From Phycisphaerales bacterium (GTDB lineage Bacteria > Planctomycetota > UBA1135 > UBA2386), in NCBI GenBank assembly GCA_020247305.1, contig JADCJE010000008.1:1-64000 (forward strand): 64,000 nt of DNA, read 5' to 3'. The notes beneath the pieces were generated by a model, which made no database searches, was not told the origin of the DNA, and saw only the letters and a list, made by a program, of their open reading frames with translations. The position numbers and the translations under genes are program-made. Below, piece by piece: positions 16,954 through 24,302 of the stretch (position 1 is the first letter of the stretch; each line of letters opens with the position of its first letter).

Positions 16954-18384
16954 ATGGACAGTTTCCCTCGCCTGCTCGACGCGGTCGCCCGGTGTCTGTG
17001 CCGATTCGAGAGCGTCGTCGCCGAACGTCCGGTGCTGGCGGCGGTTTCGGGCGGCGTCGACAGCACGGCGCTGCTGCTGACGTTGGCGCGGTTGCGCCGC
17101 GACGGCCGCCTCGCCGGGCCGCTGCACGCAGCCCACGTCGACCACGGCGTGCGCGCCGACAGCGAGGCGAACGCCCGCCACGTCGCGGCGCTGTGCGCCC
17201 GGCTCGACGTGCCGTTGACGGTGCACCGGCTGCCGGCGCGCGCCGGCCATGCCAGCGAGGAATCGCTGCGCAACGGCCGCTACGCCGCCCTGCACGACGC
17301 CGCGCGCGCGCTGGACGCCGGACTGGTGCTCACTGCGCACCACGCCGACGACAACCTGGAGACCGTGCTGTTCCGCATGCTGCGGGGCACCGGCCCGCGC
17401 GGCCTCGCCGGCATCCCCGAGTCGCGCTGGCTCGGCGCCGGGCCACGCCGCGTGCTGGTCGTGCGGCCGCTGCTGCGCTGCCGCCGCGGCACGCTCGAAC
17501 GCGCGCTCGCCGACCTCGGCGAGACGGCGTACGACGACACGACGAACCGCGACGTCCGCTACGCGCGCAACGAGCTGCGCCTGCAGACCATCCCGGCGCT
17601 GCGCGCCTCGCTCGGACTCGGCCTCGACGTCGCGCTGATGACCGTGGCCAGCACGGCGCGGTCGGCGACCGAACTGCTCGAAGCCCACGGTCGGCGCATC
17701 CTGAGCCAACGCGGCCAGCGCAAGACCGGCTGGAGCGTCGAACTCGACCTGCGCGGGCTCGCACCGGACGCCGCGCCGTTCGTGCGCGAAGCGCTGCGCC
17801 AGGCACACGAAGGCCTGCATCCCGCCGGCCGCGCGCCGACGACCGCGTGGCTCGACCGCGCCGAGGCGCTGCTGCGCGCACGCGACGGCACGCGCCTCGC
17901 CGGCCGCGGCGGCCTGCTGGCGGAACGCACGCGCGACGGCGTGCTCGTCGTCGATCCGGCGCGCGCCCCGGCGCCGCCGCACGCGCACGGGCAGCCGTTC
18001 CATTGGGATCGCGGCCCCCAGCGCTTTGGCGACACCGAATGGACGCTGGTCGGCGCCGAGCATCCGCTGCCGCCGTTGACGCCATCGCCCGCCGAGGCAG
18101 GCCGCCTGCGCGCGCTGCTCGATCCGCGTGGCGCGCCGCTGCCGTGGACGATGCGCACGCGCCGGCCCGGCGACCGCTTCCGTCCGCTCGGCTGCGACCG
18201 CGACCTCGAACTGCGGCGCTTCCTGCAGGGCCGGCACGTGCCGCGCTTCGACCGCGACCGCGTGCCGCTGCTGGTCGACGGCGACGGCCGCGTGCTGTGG
18301 ATCCCCGGCGTCGAGGTGTCGGAGCACGCACGGCTGCAACTCAACACGCGGCGCTGCATCGAAGTGATCGCGCATCGCGGGTGA
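16954..18384 (+). CDS. tilS: tRNA(Ile)-lysidine synthetase
   Basis: 476-residue enzyme that attaches lysine to cytidine-34 of the CAU-anticodon tRNA(Ile), so that it reads AUA. The ATP-pyrophosphatase P-loop SGGVDST is at 32-38, followed by AAHVDHGVRADSEANARHV, LTAHHADDNLETVLFRMLRGTGPRGLAGI, and VVRPLL. The C-terminal TilS domain ends with MRTRRPGDRFRPLGC, then LRRFLQGRHVPRFDRDRVPLLVDGDGRVLWIPGVE. Length and domain order are those of the long (E. coli-like) form. It is transcribed divergently from gap. Confidence 0.95.
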   Translation: MDSFPRLLDAVARCLCRFESVVAERPVLAAVSGGVDSTALLLTLARLRRDGRLAGPLHAAHVDHGVRADSEANARHVAALCARLDVPLTVHRLPARAGHASEESLRNGRYAALHDAARALDAGLVLTAHHADDNLETVLFRMLRGTGPRGLAGIPESRWLGAGPRRVLVVRPLLRCRRGTLERALADLGETAYDDTTNRDVRYARNELRLQTIPALRASLGLGLDVALMTVASTARSATELLEAHGRRILSQRGQRKTGWSVELDLRGLAPDAAPFVREALRQAHEGLHPAGRAPTTAWLDRAEALLRARDGTRLAGRGGLLAERTRDGVLVVDPARAPAPPHAHGQPFHWDRGPQRFGDTEWTLVGAEHPLPPLTPSPAEAGRLRALLDPRGAPLPWTMRTRRPGDRFRPLGCDRDLELRRFLQGRHVPRFDRDRVPLLVDGDGRVLWIPGVEVSEHARLQLNTRRCIEVIAHRG

Positions 18385-18396
18385 AACGGTGGCGGC

Positions 18397-18402
18397 TACC
18401 TT
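18397..18402 (+). promoter_or_regulatory. -10 element TACCTT, leaderless-type
   Basis: TACCTT ends 6 nt before the ATG at 18409, inside the 24-nt gap after tilS. The esterase can therefore be transcribed on its own. Confidence 0.5.
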
Positions 18403-18408
18403 GCCGCC

Positions 18409-19431
18409 ATGCCGATCTTCCGCCACGTCCTCGTCGCGCTCGCCGCCGCGCTGCCGACCACCGTCGCCACCGCCCAGGACAAGCGGCCGCTGCGCGTGTT
18501 CCTGCTGGCCGGCCAGTCCAACATGGAGGGCCACGGCGTCGTCGACCTCGACGATCCGCGCGACTACAACGGCGGCAAGGGCACGCTGGCGCGCTTCCTC
18601 GCCGATCCGGCGGTCGCAGCGCAGTGGCCGGAACTGCGCCGGCCCGACGGCGGCTGGCACGTGCGCGACGACGTGTTCGTGCGCTACGCCGCCGAGCACG
18701 GCACGGTGAAGGCCGGACCGCTGTCGGTCGGCTTCGCCGTCTACGACGATGCCCACCACTTCGGGCCGGAGCTCGGCATCGGCCGCCAACTCGGCCGCCG
18801 CTGGCTGGACCCGGTGCTGCTGGTGAAGACCGCATGGGGCGGCAAGAGCCTCGCCGTCGACTTCCGGCCGCCGGGCGCTGGCGGCGCGATCGGGCCGTAC
18901 TTCACGCGCATGCTGGCCGACTACCGCGCCGCGCTGGCGGCGCTGCCGCGCGAGTTCCCGCAGTTCGCGGCCGACTACGAAACGGCGCTGCAGGGCATCG
19001 TCTGGTTCCAGGGCTGGAACGACGGCTGCGACGCGGCGGCGGCGGCGGCGTACCGCGAGAACCTCGCGCAGTGGATCCTCGACGTGCGCGCGGAGCTTGG
19101 CGACGACACGCTGCCGATCGTCGTCGGCGAAACCGGCAACATGGACAACGCGACGCTGCGCCAGGGCCAGCGCGACGGCTGCGCCGACCCGCGCGTCGGC
19201 CCGTACGTGCGCTTCGTGCCGACCCGCGAATTCCTGCGCCGGCCCGAGGACTCGCCGAACACCGGCCACGGCCACCATTGGTTCGGCAACGGCGAGAGCT
19301 ACCTGCGGATCGGCGACGCGCTCGGCGCGGCGCTGGGCGAAGTCGTCGACCAGCGCGACGCGTGGCAGCGGGCGCATGCGCACGCCGCGCGCAGCGCGCG
19401 CGAACGCGCCGCCGCGCCGCAGGACCGCTGA
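18409..19431 (+). CDS. SGNH-hydrolase, sialate O-acetylesterase (SASA) family, exported
   Basis: 340-residue secreted esterase expected to remove acetyl groups from glycans. The signal peptide is about residues 1-23 (ending TVATAQ). Block I of the SASA/SGNH fold, VFLLAGQSNMEG, gives the Ser nucleophile. GIVWFQGWNDGCD is the oxyanion block, and a His near the end (TGHGHHWFGNGESY) is the likely catalytic base. Such enzymes are very numerous in planctomycetes that degrade sulfated or acetylated polysaccharides. No glycoside hydrolase is adjacent, so the natural substrate is unknown. Confidence 0.88.
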   Translation: MPIFRHVLVALAAALPTTVATAQDKRPLRVFLLAGQSNMEGHGVVDLDDPRDYNGGKGTLARFLADPAVAAQWPELRRPDGGWHVRDDVFVRYAAEHGTVKAGPLSVGFAVYDDAHHFGPELGIGRQLGRRWLDPVLLVKTAWGGKSLAVDFRPPGAGGAIGPYFTRMLADYRAALAALPREFPQFAADYETALQGIVWFQGWNDGCDAAAAAAYRENLAQWILDVRAELGDDTLPIVVGETGNMDNATLRQGQRDGCADPRVGPYVRFVPTREFLRRPEDSPNTGHGHHWFGNGESYLRIGDALGAALGEVVDQRDAWQRAHAHAARSARERAAAPQDR

Positions 19432-19464
19432 CTCCGAGCCCTCGCAGCCGCGCCGCCGCCGCGC

Positions 19465-19470
19465 CATACT
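19465..19470 (+). promoter_or_regulatory. Possible -10 element CATACT
   Basis: CATACT lies 45 nt upstream of the kinase GTG start at 19516. The same hexamer precedes the gene starting at 48156, there at 6 nt. Weak evidence here. Confidence 0.3.
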
Positions 19471-19515
19471 GCGCCGGTCCGAACCACGAACCCGAACCAG
19501 CCCCGGACCCACCCA

Positions 19516-22125
19516 GTGCGCCTCACCGTCGAGAACGGCCCGCTCGCGGGCACTACCGTCGCGCTCGACCGCGACCAGTCCACCACGATCGGCAGCGCAC
19601 CCGAATGCGGCCTCAACGTCCGCGAGCCGGGCGTCGCGCCGCAGCAGGCGGTGGTCAAGGCGCTCAAGGACCAGGGCTTCGGCGTCAAGGCGCTCGCGCC
19701 CGGCGTGCGCCTCAACGGCCGCGAGGTCGAAGTGGCCGCGCTCGCCGAGGGCGACGTGCTGGAGGTCGGCACGACGCGCATCGTGTTCGGCGCCCCGCAG
19801 GCGGCGGCGGCGACCGGGCTGCCCGAGATCCCCGGCTACCGCATCCTCGGCCAGCTCGGCCGCGGCGGCATGGGCATGGTCTACCGCGCCGAGCAGACGA
19901 GCCTGCACCGGCAGGTCGCGCTCAAGGTGCTCAACCGCGAACTGACCAAGGACCCGGCCTTCGTCGGCAAGTTCGTCGCCGAGGCGCGCGCCGCCGCCAA
20001 GCTGCAGCACCCCAACGTCGTGCAGGTCTTCGACGTCGCCAACGCCGGCGAGACCTATTTCTACGCGATGGAGCTGATGCACGACGGCTCGCTGGAAGGC
20101 TGGCTGAAGAAGAACGGCGCCATGCCGGAGGAACGCGCGCTGCAGGTCGTCGCCGACGCCGCGGCCGGCCTCGCGTACGCCGAGTCGCTGCGCCTCGTGC
20201 ACCGCGACATCAAGCCCGACAACCTGATGCTCGACCAGCACGGCACGGTCAAGATCGTCGACCTCGGCCTCGCCGGGGCGACGTCGGAGGCCGAGGAGAA
20301 GGCCGTCGGCACACCGCACTTCATGGCGCCCGAGCAGGTGCTCAAGCAGGCCGTCGACCACCGCACCGACCTCTACGCGCTCGGCTGCACGTTCTATCGG
20401 CTCGTCACCGGCAAGACGCCGTTCCGCGGCCAGTCGGTCAAGGACATCCTGCGCGCGCAGGTCAAGGACGAGGCCGAGCCGGCCAGCAAGGCCAACCCGC
20501 AGGTCAGCGCCGAGACGACGGCCATCATCCAGAAGCTGATGGCGAAGGAGCCGTCCGCGCGCTTCCAGTCGGCGAACGAACTGCTGGAGGCGGTGCAGAC
20601 GCTGCTGCAACCGCCGGCCAAGAAGGGCCTGTGGATCGGCCTCGCCGCCGCCGCCGCGCTCGTCGCGGGCGGCGCCATCTGGTGGGCCGTCACCAAGCCC
20701 GCGGAAACGCAGATCATCGAGAAGAAGGTCAAGGTCTACGACGACCCGGAGAAGCAGCAGTTCGCCGACGAGATCAAGGCGCTGAAGGCCTCCCAGCGCG
20801 GCGACAAGGCGACGATCGCGCTGCTGACCGCCCGCCTCGGCGGCGCCGCCGGCGAAGACCTCGCCAAGGCGCTCGACGAGGTCGCGGCCGCCCACGCCGG
20901 CACGCCGGCCGCCGACGAAGCCAAGGAACGCAGCGCCAAGCTGCGCGCCGACCTCGCCGCCGCGGCGCAGCGCAGCGAGCAGGAGCAGCGGCGGGTCGGC
21001 GAGCAGGCAGCAGCGCTGCGCGCCGCGACTGCGGCGGCGCGGCAGGCCGGCGACTTCGCCGGCGCGCTGCGCGCGATCGACGCGCCCTCGCCGGCGGACC
21101 TCGCCAGCGTGGACGCCTGGAAGCGGAGCCAGCAGGAACTGCGCGACGAAGTGCTCGCCGAGGCGCGCCAGCGCCTGCGCGGCCTCGTCGAAGCGACCGA
21201 AGCAGCGGCCAAGGGCGCCGACGAGGCCGCCGTGGCGGCCGCCGCCGACGCGCTCGGCAAGGCGCTGGCCGCCGGTGAGGCGTGGCCGAAGGCGATGGCC
21301 GGCGAACTCGACGACGCGCGCACGCGCCTCGCCAACGCCGGCAAGGCGGTCGCGACGCTAGTGACCGCGCGCACCGGCGCCGTCTGGCAGCAGTACCGCA
21401 GCGCCCTGGCGGCGCCGCAGGGGCTGCGCACTGCGCTCGGGCGGCGCGACTTCGCCGCCGCGGCCAAGGTGGCGCAGGACTTCGTCGCCGGCGCGCCGTC
21501 GACGCCGGCCGCGCAGCGCGCCGGCGGCCTCGCCGACGCGCTCGCCCGCGCCGACCAGTTCGCGCAGGCGCTCGACAAGGCGATCGCCGCCGGCAGCGTG
21601 ACGATGGCAGCCCCAGCGCCGGGCAACAGCGGGCCGGCGACGCTGCTCGCGACGCGCTGGGACCGCGCCGGCAACCAGTTGTTCGCGGTCGACCCGGCGC
21701 GGCGGTCGGGCAAGGAGCAGGCGATCGCGCTGACGGCGCCGGAACCGTGGCTCGCCGCCGCCGATCAGGTGTCCGGCGCCGAAGCCGGCGCGCGCGAGTG
21801 CTTCCTCGGCTTCGTGCTGCTGTCGCTGCACGCCGACGCGGCGCAGGCCTTCCTCGGCCGGCTGCAGGCCGGCGACGACGCTTCGGGCACGGGCAGCAAC
21901 GGCTACCCGCTCGGCGCGAACGCGTTCGAGAGCCTGCTGCGCCGCGTGCCGGAGGCGCAGGCGGCGCCGTGGGCGCTGGAACTGCGCCACGAACTGCAGG
22001 CGGGCATGCGGCTCGCCGCCGGCCTGCGCGCGCTGTCCGAGCGCCGCAACGTCGCCGCGGCCGGCCACCTCGACAAGCTGCTCGCGGAGCACCCGCACAG
22101 CCTCGTCGTCGCCGTGTTGCCGTGA
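19516..22125 (+). CDS. Membrane Ser/Thr protein kinase with N-terminal FHA-like domain
   Basis: 869-residue PknB-type kinase. Residues 1-95 look like an FHA domain but lack the conserved Gly-Arg and Ser-x-x-His of phosphothreonine binding. The kinase domain runs from about 112 to 365: GRGGMGMVYRAE (P-loop), VALKVL (ATP Lys), HRDIKPDN (catalytic Asp231), DLGLAG in place of DFG, and MAPEQ. A single membrane segment (LWIGLAAAAALVAGGAIWWAV) follows near 373-393. The outer part is about 470 residues of Ala-rich helix, probably coiled coil, without a recognisable sensor fold. GTG start. The stop overlaps the GTG of yggU by 3 nt, so yggU was once co-translated. Confidence 0.9.
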   Translation: MRLTVENGPLAGTTVALDRDQSTTIGSAPECGLNVREPGVAPQQAVVKALKDQGFGVKALAPGVRLNGREVEVAALAEGDVLEVGTTRIVFGAPQAAAATGLPEIPGYRILGQLGRGGMGMVYRAEQTSLHRQVALKVLNRELTKDPAFVGKFVAEARAAAKLQHPNVVQVFDVANAGETYFYAMELMHDGSLEGWLKKNGAMPEERALQVVADAAAGLAYAESLRLVHRDIKPDNLMLDQHGTVKIVDLGLAGATSEAEEKAVGTPHFMAPEQVLKQAVDHRTDLYALGCTFYRLVTGKTPFRGQSVKDILRAQVKDEAEPASKANPQVSAETTAIIQKLMAKEPSARFQSANELLEAVQTLLQPPAKKGLWIGLAAAAALVAGGAIWWAVTKPAETQIIEKKVKVYDDPEKQQFADEIKALKASQRGDKATIALLTARLGGAAGEDLAKALDEVAAAHAGTPAADEAKERSAKLRADLAAAAQRSEQEQRRVGEQAAALRAATAAARQAGDFAGALRAIDAPSPADLASVDAWKRSQQELRDEVLAEARQRLRGLVEATEAAAKGADEAAVAAAADALGKALAAGEAWPKAMAGELDDARTRLANAGKAVATLVTARTGAVWQQYRSALAAPQGLRTALGRRDFAAAAKVAQDFVAGAPSTPAAQRAGGLADALARADQFAQALDKAIAAGSVTMAAPAPGNSGPATLLATRWDRAGNQLFAVDPARRSGKEQAIALTAPEPWLAAADQVSGAEAGARECFLGFVLLSLHADAAQAFLGRLQAGDDASGTGSNGYPLGANAFESLLRRVPEAQAAPWALELRHELQAGMRLAAGLRALSERRNVAAAGHLDKLLAEHPHSLVVAVLP

Positions 22126-22588
22126 CGGTCGTGGCAGTGGCGACGGCGGGCGGTGTGCGCCTAGGAGTCTGCGTCACGAAAGGCCACGCCGCCCGGCACG
22201 CGTCTTCGCGCCCGGGGACTCGCGGCCGATCCTCGGCGAATCCACCGATTCGCCTGCGGTCGTCCGCTTCGCCCCGGACACAAATCCACGCGCCGGATCG
22301 GGGCGCGTTTCGTGACGCAGACTCCTCGCGGTCAAGGCCGTGCCCGGCGCGTCCCGGAGCCGCATCGTCGACGCGCTCGGCGAGGCGTTGAAGGTGCAGG
22401 TCGCCGCGCCGCCGGAGGACGGCAAGGCCAACGCCGCGCTCTGCGCGCTGCTGGCGACCGCGTTCGGCGTGCCGCTGCACGCGGTGCAGGTGGTCGGCGG
22501 GGCGAGCCGCGCGCGCAAGCTGGTGGCGATCGCGGGCGTCGACGTCGCCGGCGCGACGGCCGTGCTGGCGGCGTTGGGCGCTGGCTGA
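22122..22588 (+). pseudogene. yggU: yggU / DUF167 gene interrupted by a 164-bp palindromic insertion
   Basis: The 5' piece (22122-22162) begins with GTG overlapping the kinase stop and encodes VTVVAVATAGGVR plus two bases of the next codon. The 3' piece (22327-22588) encodes the rest: AVKAVPGASRSRI, LKVQVAAPPEDGKANAAL and VVGGASRARK, the DUF167 signature. Joining 22162 directly to 22327 gives 303 nt, exactly 101 codons with no stop. In the present sequence the insert shifts the frame by 2 and brings in TGA at 22313 in the 3' frame. Read from 22122, translation runs through the insert and ends out of frame at 22391. An 82-residue fragment could restart at GTG 22340 but would lack the first beta-strand. 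Confidence 0.88.
22163..22326. mobile_element. 164-bp palindromic MITE-like element inserted in yggU
   Basis: The ends are a perfect 19-bp inverted repeat, AGGAGTCTGCGTCACGAAA (22163-22181) and its complement (22308-22326). The centre is a perfect hairpin, GGCGAATC (22235-22242), CACC, GATTCGCC (22247-22254). Both share one symmetry axis at 22244.5. Most positions between them also pair, including runs at 22093-22097 equivalents such as 22193-22197 with 22292-22296, 22212-22217 with 22272-22277, and 22222-22225 with 22264-22267. There is no reading frame for a transposase. Removing exactly 164 bp repairs yggU, so no target duplication is needed. A mobile non-autonomous element is the best reading; a processed RNA insert is a remote alternative. 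Confidence 0.85.
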
Positions 22589-22625
22589 TCGCCGCAGCGG
22601 GATCGGCCGCCACCGCGCGCGGCGT

Positions 22626-23885
22626 TCACTTGGTCAGCGACGGCGTGCGCAGGCGGAAGCCGTGCGGCCCGGCGGGCAGCACGCCGAGCAGGCCGGTCGC
22701 CTCGCCGACGACCAGCGCGCCGAAGCCGTGGCGCGCGCGCACCGCGTCGACCGCCGCGAACAGCCGCCGCCGCGCCGTTTCGCCGCCGTCGCCGAACAGC
22801 GCGCCCTGCGCCGGTCGCGGCGGCGCCAGTCCCGTCAGCGTGACGCCGACGAGCCGCGCGAGCACGCGGCGCAGCGCCAGGTCGTCGAGCAGGTCGCGCG
22901 CCACCGCCGTCAGCGCATCGGTGCGATCGGTCGGCTCCGGCAGCGTGCGCGCGCGCTCGCCGGTGACGCCGTCGACGTGGCGCAGGCGCACCTGCACGAC
23001 GCGGGCGAGCAGCCGCTGGCGGCGCAGTTCGCTCGCCGCGCGATCGAGCAGGTAGGCCAGCATCGCGCGCAGGAACGGCAGCTGCTGGCCCGCCGCGTGC
23101 GCCGCCGGCGCGAACGACGTCTCGCGCGCGATGCTGCGCAGGGTCGGCGTCGCCTGCACCGGCGCGTCGTCGAGGCCGCGGCAGCGTCGCCACAGTTCGT
23201 CGCCCGCCGCGCCGAAGCTCGCGCGCAGCAGTTCGCGGTCGACCGCGCACAGTTCGCGCACGGTGCGCACACCGACCTGCTGCAGCAGCGCGGCGCGCGC
23301 CGGACCGACGCCGGGCAAGGCCTCGACCGGGAAGCCGGCGAGGAACTCGACCTCGCCGCCGGCGGGCACTTCGCAGATGCCGCCCGGCTTGGCGCGCGTC
23401 GTCGCCATGCGCGCGACGGTGCGCGTGCTGCCGACGCCCTGCGCGACCGACAGCCCGGTCGCCGCGCGCACGGCGGCACGGACCTCGCGGCAGAGCGGCG
23501 CGAGCGATCGCTCGGCGTCGACGGTGGCGTCGGCGGCGAGCGCCTGCTCGACGCGCAACGAAACGCCCGTGAGGTCGACGTAGAAGTCGTCGAGCGAACA
23601 GACCTCCACCACCGGCGAGAACTGGCGCAGCACTTCGGCGACGCGCTGGCGGTAACGCTCGACCAACCGCGCGTCGCCGTCGCGCACAACGAGCTCGGGG
23701 CAGCGGCGCAGCGCCTCGTGCAGCGGCATCGCCGTGGCGACGCCGCGCGCCTTCGCCTCGTAGGACCGGGAGGCGACGACGCCGGTGCCGACCGCGACCG
23801 GACGGCCGAGCAGGCTGGGGTCGCGCAGTTGCTCGACGGAGGCGAGGAAGGCGTCGACGTCGACGTGCAGGATGCGGCGGTCCAT
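22626..23885 (-). CDS. dinB: Y-family DNA polymerase (DinB / Pol IV-like)
   Basis: 419-residue translesion polymerase. The catalytic palm begins RILHVDVDAFLASVEQL (Asp9), with GVVASRSYEAKARGVATAMP, and the second carboxylate motif CSLDDFYVDLTG at 96-107. The usual Asp-Glu pair of this motif is Asp99-Asp100, so the Glu metal ligand is replaced by Asp. The thumb helix-hairpin-helix is ALPGVGPARAALLQQVGVRTV. A C-terminal QGALFG fits the beta-clamp-binding consensus QxxLF. The little-finger domain is present. Stand-alone gene with no ImuA or LexA beside it. It converges on yggU. Confidence 0.88.
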   Translation of the reverse strand: MDRRILHVDVDAFLASVEQLRDPSLLGRPVAVGTGVVASRSYEAKARGVATAMPLHEALRRCPELVVRDGDARLVERYRQRVAEVLRQFSPVVEVCSLDDFYVDLTGVSLRVEQALAADATVDAERSLAPLCREVRAAVRAATGLSVAQGVGSTRTVARMATTRAKPGGICEVPAGGEVEFLAGFPVEALPGVGPARAALLQQVGVRTVRELCAVDRELLRASFGAAGDELWRRCRGLDDAPVQATPTLRSIARETSFAPAAHAAGQQLPFLRAMLAYLLDRAASELRRQRLLARVVQVRLRHVDGVTGERARTLPEPTDRTDALTAVARDLLDDLALRRVLARLVGVTLTGLAPPRPAQGALFGDGGETARRRLFAAVDAVRARHGFGALVVGEATGLLGVLPAGPHGFRLRTPSLTK

Positions 23886-23892
23886 ACCCTAA

Positions 23893-23898
23893 CGAATA
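23893..23898 (-). promoter_or_regulatory. Possible -10 element TATTCG of dinB
   Basis: TATTCG on the minus strand ends 7 nt before the ATG at 23885. A second candidate, TAGGGT, touches the ATG. No clear LexA operator was seen. Confidence 0.35.
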
Positions 23899-24137
23899 CC
23901 GAACCTTGACGCCGATGCCGAGCCTCGGTCCGAGGTCGCCGGGCGGCGGCGCGATCGACTCGCAGCGAGCGGCGCCCATGGCCCGCTGCGCCCATCGCGC
24001 CGGCGCAGCCCCGCGCCAGCGCGCCCTCGCCGCCGCTCCCGAGCACCCCAGGCGACGAACCATCGCGGCATGCGTCCCGTACGGCACGCCGCAGACACCA
24101 AGGCGTTCAGCCATGCCCTCGGGCATCCCTTACCACC

Positions 24138-24191
24138 GTTCTTTGCACGAAGTTTTGCACATTTCTGTCCACAGACCGAAGTTCTTTGCAC
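24138..24191 (+). repeat. GTTCTTTGCAC direct repeats (operator-like)
   Basis: Two identical 11-mers, 24138-24148 and 24181-24191, lie 43 nt apart start to start, with a shortened copy GTTTTGCAC at 24152-24160. The second and third copies share an extended 5' GAAG or CCGAAG. Such phased repeats in a high-GC genome suggest binding sites for a regulator. Confidence 0.55.
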
Positions 24192-24302
24192 AGGTTCTCC
24201 CCAACGGAACGCCCGTTGTGATCGGTAGATCGGTGCACTGGCGACGACCTTTCCCCCGCGCTTGCGCGGCCCACGTCCGCCGCGAACAGTGCTGCGCTGC
24301 CC

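Larger units (their letters stand above)
23886..24302. other. 417-nt intergenic region with an AT-richer core and short direct repeats
   Basis: No gene is supported here. The left part (23900-24110) is GC-rich. The core from 24129 to 24240 is clearly poorer in GC than its surroundings. It holds three related repeats, GTTCTTTGCAC (24138-24148), GTTTTGCAC (24152-24160) and GTTCTTTGCAC (24181-24191). Between the second and third lies the small palindrome TCTGTCCACAGA (24164-24175). The region separates divergent dinB and the MATE gene and probably holds their control sites. Confidence 0.6.

Noticed and set aside
22163-22326. The palindrome as a rho-independent terminator or attenuator of the kinase gene
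   Set aside because: It lies inside a coding frame, is far longer than a terminator, has no T-run and removes cleanly to restore yggU.
22340-22588. An intact 82-residue DUF167 gene starting at GTG 22340
   Set aside because: The conserved first strand (VRLAVKAV) would be missing. The separated 5' piece next to the kinase stop and the exact frame repair show an interrupted gene instead.
24164-24175. CTGTCCACA as a DnaA box and the region as a replication origin
   Set aside because: Only one near match to TTRTCCACA was seen, and no dnaA, dnaN or gidA gene lies nearby.
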